This document shows, piece after piece, positions 13,859 to 22,137 of a stretch of DNA of 41,471 nt. The DNA is from SIG607 sp045601805 (GTDB lineage: Bacteria > Bacillota > Clostridia > Oscillospirales > Acutalibacteraceae): contig JAZSAJ010000011.1 of NCBI GenBank assembly GCA_045601805.1, forward strand, positions 1 to 41,471. The letters run 5' to 3'. Made by a program: the position numbers and the translations under genes. Under the pieces are notes generated by a model. It was not told the DNA's origin. It saw only the letters and a program-made list of their open reading frames with translations, and did not search any database. Numbering within the stretch: the stretch's first letter is position 1; each line of letters begins with the position of its first letter.

Positions 13859-15625
13859 TTATACGCGGTTTTCAATGTCGGTTTTAAGTGCCGAAATAAA
13901 TTCGTCAAATGTCATAGTAGTGGTTTCTGCAGTATCGCGGTTTCTTACAGAAACTGTGTTTTCTTCGGCTTCCTTAGCGCCCAAAACCAACATATAGGGC
14001 ACGCGGTCAACCGCCTGTGCTTCTCTAATTTTATAACCAACCTTTTCGTTTCGGTCGTCAAGTTCTGTACGAATACCGGCGGCTTTTAACTTTTCATAAA
14101 TTTCTTTGCTGTATTCTGCAGTTTTTTCGGAAACAGGCAAAACCTTAACCTGAACAGGCGCAAGCCAAGCAGGGAATTTACCTGCAAAATGTTCGGTAAG
14201 AATACCAATAAAGCGTTCAATAGAACCAAAGCAAACGCGGTGAATCATAATGGGACGGTCTTTTTCGCCTAAAGCGTTCGTGTACTCAAGACCAAAGTTT
14301 AGTGGCATTTGGAAGTCAAGCTGAATTGTACCGCACTGCCAAGTTCTGCCCAAACTGTCTTCTAAATGGAAGTCAATTTTCGGGCCGTAAAAAGCGCCGT
14401 CACCCTCGTTAATAATATAGGGAAGACCTAATTGTTCAAGCGCACTCTTTAAACCGTTTGTTGCAGATTCCCAATCTTCATCGCTGCCCATACTGTCTTC
14501 GGGCCTTGTAGAAAGTTCAACAAAGTATTTAAAACCAAATTTTTCGTAAACTTCATTTATTAAGTGAACAACCCTAATAATTTCATCGGTAATTTGGTCT
14601 TTGCGCATAAATATATGAGCATCGTCCTGTGTAAAGCAACGAACTCTGAAAAGGCCGTGCAACGCGCCCTTTAATTCGTGGCGGTGAACAACACCAAGTT
14701 CGCCAATTCTAAGCGGTAAATCGCGGTAAGAACGCGGTTCGCTTGAATAAACCATAACACCGCCGGGGCAGTTCATTGGCTTAACACAATATGTTTCTTC
14801 ATCTATTTCAGTTGAATACATATTGTCTTTGTAGTGGTCCCAATGTCCGCTTGTTTCCCAAAGTTTGCGGTTCATAATTTGCGGTGTTGAAACCTCAACA
14901 TAATCTTCACGGTAGTGAATATCGCGCCAATATGAAACCAAAGCGTTTTTAAGCGCCATACCTTTTGGTAAAAAGAAGGGGAAACCCGGGCCTTCTTCGC
15001 AAAGCATAAACAAATTCATTTCTTTGCCAATTTTGCGGTGGTCGCGCTTTTCGGCTTCGGCAAGTAAGGTTAAATAATGTTCAAGTTCTTCGCCCGAAGC
15101 AAATGCAATACCGTTTATACGGGTAAGCATTTTGTTGTTTTTATCGTTTTTCCAATATGCGCCCGATTGACCTGTAATTTTAAATGCCTTAACCGCTTTT
15201 GTATAGCAAAGGTGGGGGCCTGTGCACATATCAATGTATTCGCCTTGCTGATAAAAACTAATAACGGCGTCTTTATCTAAATCGTCAATATGTTCAACCT
15301 TATATTTTTCACCGCGTTCAGTCATAAGTTTAATGGCTTCTTCACGGCTTAAAACAAAGGGCTTAACGGCAAGGTTTTCTTTAACAATTTTTTTCATTTC
15401 GGCTTCAATAGCCAAAAGGTCGTCATCGTTTAACTTGGTGTCACCCAAATCAACATCGTAATAAAAACCCTTTTCGGTAGCAGGGCCGTAAGCAAAGTTT
15501 GCATACGGATATAAACGCTTAACCGCTTGTGCCAAAATGTGCGCAGCAGTGTGGCGAATAATGTGCAGTTGTTCTGCCTTGTCTTCGCATTCTTTTACAG
15601 TACCGTCGTAATAAACAACTTTCAT
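13859..15625 (-). CDS. thrS: Threonyl-tRNA synthetase, TGS-less form
   Basis: Class II synthetase charging tRNA-Thr. The editing domain is present (HTAAH at about residue 27, and CTGPH), followed by the catalytic core: MNCPGG with the zinc Cys, VVHRHE, FTQDDAHIFM, IHRVCFGSIERF, then the anticodon-binding domain. At 588 residues it lacks the N-terminal TGS domain of the 640-residue E. coli enzyme; only about 20 residues precede the editing domain. The start is the ATG at 15625 with GGAGG upstream; a longer frame to 15676 runs through the T-box terminator and is rejected. Expression is controlled by the T-box leader upstream. Confidence 0.95.
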   Translation of the reverse strand: MKVVYYDGTVKECEDKAEQLHIIRHTAAHILAQAVKRLYPYANFAYGPATEKGFYYDVDLGDTKLNDDDLLAIEAEMKKIVKENLAVKPFVLSREEAIKLMTERGEKYKVEHIDDLDKDAVISFYQQGEYIDMCTGPHLCYTKAVKAFKITGQSGAYWKNDKNNKMLTRINGIAFASGEELEHYLTLLAEAEKRDHRKIGKEMNLFMLCEEGPGFPFFLPKGMALKNALVSYWRDIHYREDYVEVSTPQIMNRKLWETSGHWDHYKDNMYSTEIDEETYCVKPMNCPGGVMVYSSEPRSYRDLPLRIGELGVVHRHELKGALHGLFRVRCFTQDDAHIFMRKDQITDEIIRVVHLINEVYEKFGFKYFVELSTRPEDSMGSDEDWESATNGLKSALEQLGLPYIINEGDGAFYGPKIDFHLEDSLGRTWQCGTIQLDFQMPLNFGLEYTNALGEKDRPIMIHRVCFGSIERFIGILTEHFAGKFPAWLAPVQVKVLPVSEKTAEYSKEIYEKLKAAGIRTELDDRNEKVGYKIREAQAVDRVPYMLVLGAKEAEENTVSVRNRDTAETTTMTFDEFISALKTDIENRV

Positions 15626-15890
15626 TTGTTTTCCTCCAAAATATAAAATAAAAACACCCTTAATGCCGTTTGGCATTAAGGGTGCAAAATTTGCACGGTT
15701 CCACCTTAATTTTTAACTTAGTGGCAAAAGCCGTTCTTTAACGCAGAATACACGGCAACACTTACTAGTAATTCTGTGTTGCGGCTCGGGAATGGTGTTC
15801 ATGCAAAACCAAACATAAGAAACTTACACCGCTGTTTCTCTCTCTTTAATGCCGGTTAAGACTACTGTTTCCGTCGTTGCCTTTACATTT
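15626..15890 (-). promoter_or_regulatory. T-box riboswitch leader of thrS (Thr, specifier ACC)
   Basis: The leader carries the conserved T-box AAGGTGGAACCGTGC (15707-15693), an AGAGA-type stem I motif near 15840, and a candidate specifier ACC (15796-15794) matching threonine. A 13-base-pair terminator hairpin (15684-15672 with 15667-15655) with a T-rich tail follows. Uncharged tRNA-Thr should pair with the leader and stabilise the antiterminator, allowing thrS transcription when threonine is short. Confidence 0.93.
15644..15684 (-). terminator. T-box-controlled terminator before thrS
   Basis: Perfect 13-base arms around a GTTT/AAAC loop, followed on the minus strand by GTTTTTATTTT. It is the default-off element of the T-box leader. 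Confidence 0.9.
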
Positions 15891-15896
15891 TTTAAA

Positions 15897-15925
15897 ATTA
15901 TATCACAACAAAAAAACCTTGTCAA
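15897..15925 (-). promoter_or_regulatory. Promoter of the thrS leader
   Basis: On the minus strand perfect TTGACA (15925-15920), 17 bases, perfect TATAAT (15902-15897). The -35 box touches the uxaC stop codon. Confidence 0.88.
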
Positions 15926-17329
15926 TTATTTTAAGCCAAAATATTCTTTTGCGTTATAGTAAGAAATACCCTCTGTAATCTTTTTAAGCGATGCTTCGTC
16001 GTTTGGGTATTCGCCGTTTTCAACCCAACGGCCTAAAAGGGAACACAAAATGCGCCTAAAATATTCGTGGCGGGTGTAAGAAAGGAAACTTCTTGAATCG
16101 GTAAGCATACCAATAAAGTTGCCAAGCACCGAAAGGTTTGCAAGGCTTGTTAACTGGCTTGTCATACCTTCTTTGTGGTCGTTAAACCACCAAGCTGAAC
16201 CATGTTGTATTTTGCCTTTGGCTGCAACTCCCTGAAAAGCACCCAAAATTGTGCCAAGCATTGCGTTATCGGCAGGGTTTAAGGAATAAAGAATGGTTTT
16301 TGGCAAATTGTTTTCACGCTCTAAATGGTTTAAGAACGAGCAAATCTTTTCACCGCAAAATACCGAATTTATAACATCAAAACCGGTGTCAGCACCAAGA
16401 CGGGCAAACATTTTATCGTTCGGGTTTCTAAGCGCGTTATAGTGAAGCTGCATAACAATATCGTGTTTAGCGTATTCCTTTGCGCAGTGCAAAACAATAT
16501 CGGTTTTATACATTTCGGCTTCTTCGGCAGTTACGCTTTCGCCGTTTAATGCCTTTTTAAGAACAGCATTAACTTCTTCTTCACTGCCAATTACATAAGG
16601 CACAAAATCAAGTCCGTGGTCAGAAGCGCGGCAACCTGCGTTTTTAAAGAATATAATTCTGTCAGTTAATGCGAGTTTTACATCATTAACAGTTTTAAGC
16701 TCGTAACCAACAACTTCGCCAAGAGTTTTTAAATATTCGCAAAAACCAACTTTGTCAATATTAACGGCTTTATCGGGGCGGAAAGACGGGGCAACCGTAA
16801 CGTTGAATGTGTCGTCTTCTGCAATCTTTTTATGCCATTCTAAAGTGTCAATCGGGTCATCGGTTGTGCCAATAAAAGCAACGTTAGATTTTTTAATAAG
16901 GTTTCTTACCGACATAGAGGGGTCTTTAAGTTTTTCGTTGCAAAGGTTCCAAACTTCTTCTGCTGTTTCGCCGTTTAAAACGCCTTCGTAACCAAAATAG
17001 CGTTTAAGTTCAAGGTGTGTCCAATGGTACATTGGGTTGCCAATGCATTTTTCTATTACTTCGGCAAAGTGCTGAAATTTAACGCGGTCACTAGCATCAC
17101 CTGTAATTTCATCTTCGCTAACACCGTTGCTTCTAATTAAACGCCACTTGTAATGGTCGCCGCCAAGCCAAAGCTGTGTAATGTTACTAAACATTCTGTC
17201 TTCGGCAATTTCTTTGGGGCTAATATGGCAATGGTAGTCAATTATAGGCATTTTTTTGCTGTATTCGTGGTAAAGTTTTTGCGCTACCTCGGTATCAAGC
17301 AAAAAGTTGTCGTCCATAAACTGTTTCAT
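15926..17329 (-). CDS. uxaC: Glucuronate (uronate) isomerase
   Basis: A 467-residue member of the UxaC family of the amidohydrolase superfamily, interconverting glucuronate with fructuronate and galacturonate with tagaturonate, the first step in using plant and host uronic acids. The N-terminal metal motif DYHCHISPKEIAED is diagnostic, with LGGDHYKWRLIR after it and the FNDHKEGM and LTDSRSFLSYTRHEYFRR blocks near the C-terminus. Length is as expected. No uxaB, uxuA or kdgK gene is nearby. It is the last gene of a run starting at trkA, 17 bases after the EamA transporter. Confidence 0.94.
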   Translation of the reverse strand: MKQFMDDNFLLDTEVAQKLYHEYSKKMPIIDYHCHISPKEIAEDRMFSNITQLWLGGDHYKWRLIRSNGVSEDEITGDASDRVKFQHFAEVIEKCIGNPMYHWTHLELKRYFGYEGVLNGETAEEVWNLCNEKLKDPSMSVRNLIKKSNVAFIGTTDDPIDTLEWHKKIAEDDTFNVTVAPSFRPDKAVNIDKVGFCEYLKTLGEVVGYELKTVNDVKLALTDRIIFFKNAGCRASDHGLDFVPYVIGSEEEVNAVLKKALNGESVTAEEAEMYKTDIVLHCAKEYAKHDIVMQLHYNALRNPNDKMFARLGADTGFDVINSVFCGEKICSFLNHLERENNLPKTILYSLNPADNAMLGTILGAFQGVAAKGKIQHGSAWWFNDHKEGMTSQLTSLANLSVLGNFIGMLTDSRSFLSYTRHEYFRRILCSLLGRWVENGEYPNDEASLKKITEGISYYNAKEYFGLK

Positions 17330-17346
17330 TTTAAAAACTCCTTTTA

Positions 17347-18261
17347 TTAACCAATTTCATCAAGCAAACCAAGAATTACAATACCCACAACTGCAATGGC
17401 TATTGTAATATAATGTTTTACTGAAAGTTTTTCTTTTAAGAAAATTCTGCCCCAAATAACCGAAGCCACACAGTAAGCCGAAATAATGGGGGCACTCATT
17501 GCCAAATGTTTTGTATCGGCAATAGCATAAATGTAAGCAAACTGACCTGCGGTTTCAAAAATTGCACCAACATATTTGGGAGCTTCTTGCTTAACAAAGA
17601 ATTTTTGGCGCTTAATAAGTGCAGTATAAATAAAGCAAATTACACCGCAAATTAAAAAGGTAAGTTCGTAAGCAACATTTGCGCTGTCTTCGTCAAGTTT
17701 TTCAAGAACGCGGTTGTCGGCAAAGGTGCCGGCTGCATCTAAAACACAATAAAGAACGGGTAAAAGAAGCGCCCAAACGCTTTTTGCATATTTACGGTTT
17801 CCTGCCTCTTGCCTTTTTGCGCGTAGTTCATCGTCTTCTTTTGCTTCAACAAAACCAAGACCAATAACACCGGCGCAAACCATAACGGTTGCAATAATTT
17901 GCCAAATGTTAATTTCACCCAAACCAACGGTAATAAGTGTCATAATGGCAACAAGTGCGCCCGAAGAGTTGCAAATAGGCGAAGATACCGAAAGTTCAAT
18001 GTAACGGAGACCTAAATATCCAAGTGTCATTGAAAGTATGTAAAGCATTGAAACGGGCAAATAGGTAAGCATTATTTGACCGTTAATTTGGGTGCCGCCA
18101 ATAAAAATTTCATAAGCGGCGTGAATACCCATAACAACGCCAACGGCGGTAACCATTTTTAAATGGCTGTACTTGTCTTTTTCATCACAGCATCCGATTT
18201 TTGAAAATAAATCAGAACCGCTCCAACAGAGCAGTGCAATAATTGCTAATAAAAACCACAT
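17347..18261 (-). CDS. EamA/DMT-family transporter
   Basis: A 304-residue membrane protein with about ten membrane segments in two EamA halves, separated by a charged cytoplasmic linker (about 140-165). The drug/metabolite transporter superfamily moves small metabolites; the substrate is not predictable from sequence. Typical signs are the early WSGSDLFSK segment, the SPICNSSGALVAI helix, and SAPIISAYCVASVIWGRIFLKEKLS near the end. Its ATG abuts the stop of the PAP2 gene with no gap, and uxaC follows, so a link to uronate or sugar metabolism is possible but unproved. Confidence 0.82.
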   Translation of the reverse strand: MWFLLAIIALLCWSGSDLFSKIGCCDEKDKYSHLKMVTAVGVVMGIHAAYEIFIGGTQINGQIMLTYLPVSMLYILSMTLGYLGLRYIELSVSSPICNSSGALVAIMTLITVGLGEINIWQIIATVMVCAGVIGLGFVEAKEDDELRAKRQEAGNRKYAKSVWALLLPVLYCVLDAAGTFADNRVLEKLDEDSANVAYELTFLICGVICFIYTALIKRQKFFVKQEAPKYVGAIFETAGQFAYIYAIADTKHLAMSAPIISAYCVASVIWGRIFLKEKLSVKHYITIAIAVVGIVILGLLDEIG

Positions 18262-19197
18262 TTAATTTTTCTCTTCTTTCTTTTTGCAAAATAATGTAAA
18301 CAACCAGGGCCAAATAATGCCGGCTGTAATTACTATAATAAAATATCTTACACCGCGTGCAATATATTCATAACCAATAATATATTCAAGAGGTGTTTTA
18401 AGTCCGGTTTTAACACAAATAACAAGTGCTAAACCGCCTAAAATTTTAATAATTTGTTGCCACCAAACTGCTTTTGTTGAAAAGTTTAAAACCTTTAAAT
18501 CAACATAATACACAACATCAAGCCCAAGCATACAGCCAAAAAGTGTAAAAGCATTTTTTTGGGCAGAAATTAAATTACCAACATTTTCTTTTAAATAAAC
18601 ATCTTTGCTAAACGGGAAAACCGTTACAAAAATTACAAAAGCAAAACTTAAAAAGGTAAGAACTGCTAAAACAGGGTATAACTTTTTTGGGTTTTCCTTG
18701 CATTTTGAAAAGAACGGGAATAAACCAACCGCTAACCCTACTGCCAGTAAAAACGAAACGCCAACATCAAGCGGTGTGTGTACACCTAAATAAAGGCGCG
18801 AAAAGGGAACTAAAACAGAAAAAACAATTAAAATAATTCTAAGTATTTTGTTTTTGTTCCAGCAAAACAATGAAGAAAATATACCCACGCTTGACTGTGT
18901 GTGACCGCTTGGAAAAGAATAACCGGAAGCGGCTTCACGAGAAGATTCAACAATGGTGAAATTTGGGTTCTTAACCCAAGGACGCGGAACTTTAAAGGTT
19001 ATTTTTAAAAATTGGTTTAATAAAGTGCCAATGAAACCTACTATTAAAACATAAAGCCCTTCGTATTTATCAACGCACCAAAAAAGTATTAGCGCAATAG
19101 ACATAAAAAACAGTTCGTCACCCATTAAGGTAATAACCGAAAAAACGGCGTCTAAAACCGGGTTTCTTATGTTTTCAAGAAAGTATAAAACAGACAT
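18262..19197 (-). CDS. Membrane PAP2-family phosphatase
   Basis: A 311-residue multi-pass membrane protein with the three PAP2 motifs: KITFKVPRP, PSGHTQS and SRLYLGVHTPLDV, containing the acid-base and nucleophilic histidines. Such enzymes dephosphorylate lipid phosphates such as undecaprenyl pyrophosphate or phosphatidate on the outer face of the membrane; which one cannot be told here. The roughly 140 residues after the third motif hold further membrane segments. It lies between trkH (15 bases) and the EamA gene (no gap) in one run. Confidence 0.88.
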   Translation of the reverse strand: MSVLYFLENIRNPVLDAVFSVITLMGDELFFMSIALILFWCVDKYEGLYVLIVGFIGTLLNQFLKITFKVPRPWVKNPNFTIVESSREAASGYSFPSGHTQSSVGIFSSLFCWNKNKILRIILIVFSVLVPFSRLYLGVHTPLDVGVSFLLAVGLAVGLFPFFSKCKENPKKLYPVLAVLTFLSFAFVIFVTVFPFSKDVYLKENVGNLISAQKNAFTLFGCMLGLDVVYYVDLKVLNFSTKAVWWQQIIKILGGLALVICVKTGLKTPLEYIIGYEYIARGVRYFIIVITAGIIWPWLFTLFCKKKEEKN

Positions 19198-19212
19198 ATT
19201 ATTTTTCTCCCT

Positions 19213-20661
19213 TTATTTCTTTTTCCAAGTGGCTGGGGAAAAGAACAGCAAAATTGGGAATATTTCAAGCCGTCCCATAAGCATAGCAAAGCTTAATAGA
19301 ATTTTAGAAAACGCCGAATATGCTGCATAACTTCCGGCAGGACCAACTTCGGCAAGACCGGGGCCAACATTGTTAAAGCAAGATATGGCAGCAGACAGGT
19401 TTGTTTCAATTCCGAACGGTTCAAAGGAAATTAATAAGAAAACCGCCAAAAGACAAACAATATATACTGCAAGATACACACATGTTCCGTGTACTACGCT
19501 TTCTTCAACGGTGTTCTTTTCAAACCTTACTGATGCTACTGTACGCGGGTGTAAAAGCTTTTTGAATTCGCGTTTTAAACACTTAAAAATAAGCATAACC
19601 CTTGTTACTTTAATACCGCCTGCAGTAGAACCTGCACAACCGCCTATAAGCATTAAGATAAGCAATAGCGATTTTGAAAATACTGGCCAAAGATTAAAGT
19701 CTGTAGTAGCATAACCTGTTGTTGTAAGTATGGAAGCTACGGTAAATGCCGAATTCCGTATGGTTTCTTGGACACTTCCAAATACCTTAAATGTATTTAG
19801 TGAAATAAACACAATGCTTACAAAGGCAATACCTAAGTATGACCAGAGTTCTTCGCTTTTAAGTGTCTGCCTGAAATTTCTAAGTAGCAAAAAATAAAAA
19901 AGATTAAAATTAATGCCGAAAACAAGCATAAAAACGGTTATAACCCACTGTGAATAGTGACTGTAAGAAGCAACACTGTCGGGCTTAATTCCAAAACCGC
20001 CCGTACCCGCTGTGCCAAAGGTGTAAATAACGCTTTCGTAAAGCGACATATCGCCAAGGTACAGCAAAAGTATTTGCAATGCCGTTAAAACAATATAAAT
20101 TAAATACAAAATTTTTGCGGTATCCTTTATTTTTGGCACAAGTTTGCCAACAACGGGGCCTGGAACTTCGGCGCGTAAAATGTGAATTGAGCGGTCGCTA
20201 ACACCGGGCAAAACAGCAATAACAAACACTAAAATACCCATACCGCCAATCCAGTGCGTAAAACTTCGCCAAAACAAAATACCTTTTGACGAAATAGCGG
20301 AAATATTTGGAATAATAGAGGCGCCTGTTGTGGTAAAACCGCTTACCGTTTCAAAAATTGCGTCAACAATATTTGGTATTTCACCGCTTAATACAAAGGG
20401 CAGAGCCCCTATTACTGAAAGGTAAAACCAAGACAAAGAAACAATAGCAAAACCTTCTTTTGCAAATATAACACGGCTTGACGGCTTAAATAAAACCCTT
20501 GCTATAACGCCTAAACCAAGCGAAACAACCGAGGTAATTAAAAAGGCGGTTATTCCATTTTGTTCTTTATAAATAATAGAAACAAACAACGGCAAAAGCA
20601 AAAGAACAGAAGTTATTTGCGCAAGTTTGCCAATTGTGTAAAAAACCATTCTGCGATTCAT
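19213..20661 (-). CDS. trkH: TrkH/KtrB-type potassium uptake channel subunit
   Basis: A 482-residue membrane protein forming the potassium-conducting subunit of a Trk-type uptake system. Four pore-loop motifs are visible in order: SGFTTTGAS, FGTAGTGGFGIKP, SILTTTGYATTDF and FNNVGPGLAEVGP, each with the filter-type glycine. It lies 11 bases after trkA, its cytoplasmic gating partner, and both share the promoter before trkA. Confidence 0.93.
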   Translation of the reverse strand: MNRRMVFYTIGKLAQITSVLLLLPLFVSIIYKEQNGITAFLITSVVSLGLGVIARVLFKPSSRVIFAKEGFAIVSLSWFYLSVIGALPFVLSGEIPNIVDAIFETVSGFTTTGASIIPNISAISSKGILFWRSFTHWIGGMGILVFVIAVLPGVSDRSIHILRAEVPGPVVGKLVPKIKDTAKILYLIYIVLTALQILLLYLGDMSLYESVIYTFGTAGTGGFGIKPDSVASYSHYSQWVITVFMLVFGINFNLFYFLLLRNFRQTLKSEELWSYLGIAFVSIVFISLNTFKVFGSVQETIRNSAFTVASILTTTGYATTDFNLWPVFSKSLLLILMLIGGCAGSTAGGIKVTRVMLIFKCLKREFKKLLHPRTVASVRFEKNTVEESVVHGTCVYLAVYIVCLLAVFLLISFEPFGIETNLSAAISCFNNVGPGLAEVGPAGSYAAYSAFSKILLSFAMLMGRLEIFPILLFFSPATWKKK

Positions 20662-20672
20662 AAATTCACCTT

Positions 20673-22031
20673 TTAAACCATAATATCAGAAAGTTCGTCA
20701 ACCCTTTTGCCGTGCGAAATAACAACAACCCTGTCGCCGAATTCAATAAAATCGTTACCGGAAGGAATTATTATTTTGCCTTTGCGTAAAATTCCTGCAA
20801 TAAGAATATTTTTCTTAATTTTAAGTTTTGAAAGGGGAATATTTTTAAATGCAAATTCTTCGCCAACCTGAAATTCAAGCGCTTCAATTGTGTCGTTCAT
20901 AAGGTTGTAAACCGTTTCAACACGGCTGTCACGCGAATGACTTAAAGCCCTTGTGTAACTTGAAAGGGTGTCGGCAACAATTGTTTTTGGCGAAATAATT
21001 GTTTCAATACCAAGTTTTCCAGCAAGCTGTGAAAGTTCTGTGCTGTTTACCTTTGTAATAACCTTTTTAACATTTAGGTTTTCAGCGTAAATTGAAAGCA
21101 AAATATTTACTTCGTCAAGCCCGGTAAGAGCAACAAAAGCATCGGCTGTTTCAATACCTTCTTCAAGCAACAGTTCGCGGTCGGTCCCGTCGCCGTTTAT
21201 AATTGTTGCCTTCGGTAACACTTCGGAAAACTCTTTGCAACGCTTTTCGTCTTTTTCAATTATTTTAACAGAGTTTCCGCTTTTAATAAGCATTTGGGCA
21301 AGGTAATAAGCGGTTTTTGAAGCGCCCAAAATAATTACGCTTCGTGCACGGTTTTGCGTAAGTTTTATTTCCTTTAAAAGTTTCGGGATTTCGGTAGAAG
21401 CGGCGGTTACTGCAATTATATCGCCGTCTTTTAAACTAAAATCACCGTTAGGAATAAAAACTTCATCGCCCCGTCTAACAGCGCAAACAAGAAAATCGTT
21501 TGAAACCTGCTTTTTAAGGTCGTGCAGTCTTACACCGTTTAAAACAGAATTTTCTTTAAGGCGAAGTTCAATCATTTCAAACTTTTCAGAACAAAAAGTT
21601 TCAACACTTGCGGCAGAAGGCAGTTTTAAAATGTTAAACATTTCTTTTGCGGCAAGGCGTTCAGGGTTAAGAGCAAGCGATAAAAGAAGTTCTTTTTTTA
21701 AAAAGCCAAAACTTGAATCGTTGTATTCGGGGTTTCTAATGCGCGACACAGTGTGTCTTGCACCCATTTTTCTTGCAATAAAGCAAGAAAGCATATTAAG
21801 TTCGTCAGAACCGGTAACGGCAATTAAAACATTTGCCTTGCTTACACCGGCTTGTGTAAGTGTTTCGTTGTCGGCACCGTTTCCGCAAACACATATAATA
21901 TCGTAAATGTTAGAAAGTTCGGCAAGGCGCTGGGCATCGCTGTCAATAGCAACAACATCGTGTCCTTCCTTTACAAATCTTGAAATAACCGAAGTTCCGA
22001 TTTTACCGCAACCTACAACCAAAATTTTCAT
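20673..22031 (-). CDS. trkA: Trk potassium uptake regulatory subunit TrkA
   Basis: A 452-residue cytoplasmic protein with two tandem RCK units (each a nucleotide-binding Rossmann part plus a TrkA_C part), the arrangement of TrkA rather than the single-unit KtrA. The first fold starts at VVGCGKIGTSV with a canonical glycine pattern; the second, VIILGASKTAYYLAQ, lacks the third glycine, so nucleotide binding may be limited to the first half. It gates TrkH in response to NAD(H) or ATP/ADP in studied relatives. A strong promoter lies just upstream. Confidence 0.93.
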   Translation of the reverse strand: MKILVVGCGKIGTSVISRFVKEGHDVVAIDSDAQRLAELSNIYDIICVCGNGADNETLTQAGVSKANVLIAVTGSDELNMLSCFIARKMGARHTVSRIRNPEYNDSSFGFLKKELLLSLALNPERLAAKEMFNILKLPSAASVETFCSEKFEMIELRLKENSVLNGVRLHDLKKQVSNDFLVCAVRRGDEVFIPNGDFSLKDGDIIAVTAASTEIPKLLKEIKLTQNRARSVIILGASKTAYYLAQMLIKSGNSVKIIEKDEKRCKEFSEVLPKATIINGDGTDRELLLEEGIETADAFVALTGLDEVNILLSIYAENLNVKKVITKVNSTELSQLAGKLGIETIISPKTIVADTLSSYTRALSHSRDSRVETVYNLMNDTIEALEFQVGEEFAFKNIPLSKLKIKKNILIAGILRKGKIIIPSGNDFIEFGDRVVVISHGKRVDELSDIMV

Positions 22032-22070
22032 ATTTATGATTCCTCTTTTGAATATAAAAAAATTTTATAT

Positions 22071-22099
22071 ATTATACTTTATTTCTAAAGTAAAGTCAA
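22071..22099 (-). promoter_or_regulatory. Promoter of the trkA operon
   Basis: On the minus strand TTGACT (22099-22094), 17 bases, perfect TATAAT (22076-22071). Confidence 0.85.
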
Positions 22100-22100
22100 T

Positions 22101-22137
22101 AAAAACCCCCAACAGTAACGGCTGTTGGGGGCTTTTT
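22101..22137 (-). terminator. Terminator of the YhaO/YhaN-like operon
   Basis: CCCCCAACAG and CTGTTGGGGG form a ten-pair stem with a six-base loop; on the minus strand TTTTT follows (22105-22101). T residues on the plus side make it look bidirectional, but the minus-strand operon is the only one ending here. Confidence 0.88.

Noticed and set aside
15626..15676. Seventeen-residue N-terminal extension of thrS
   Set aside because: It would be translated from within the T-box terminator hairpin; a strong GGAGG site supports the ATG at 15625.
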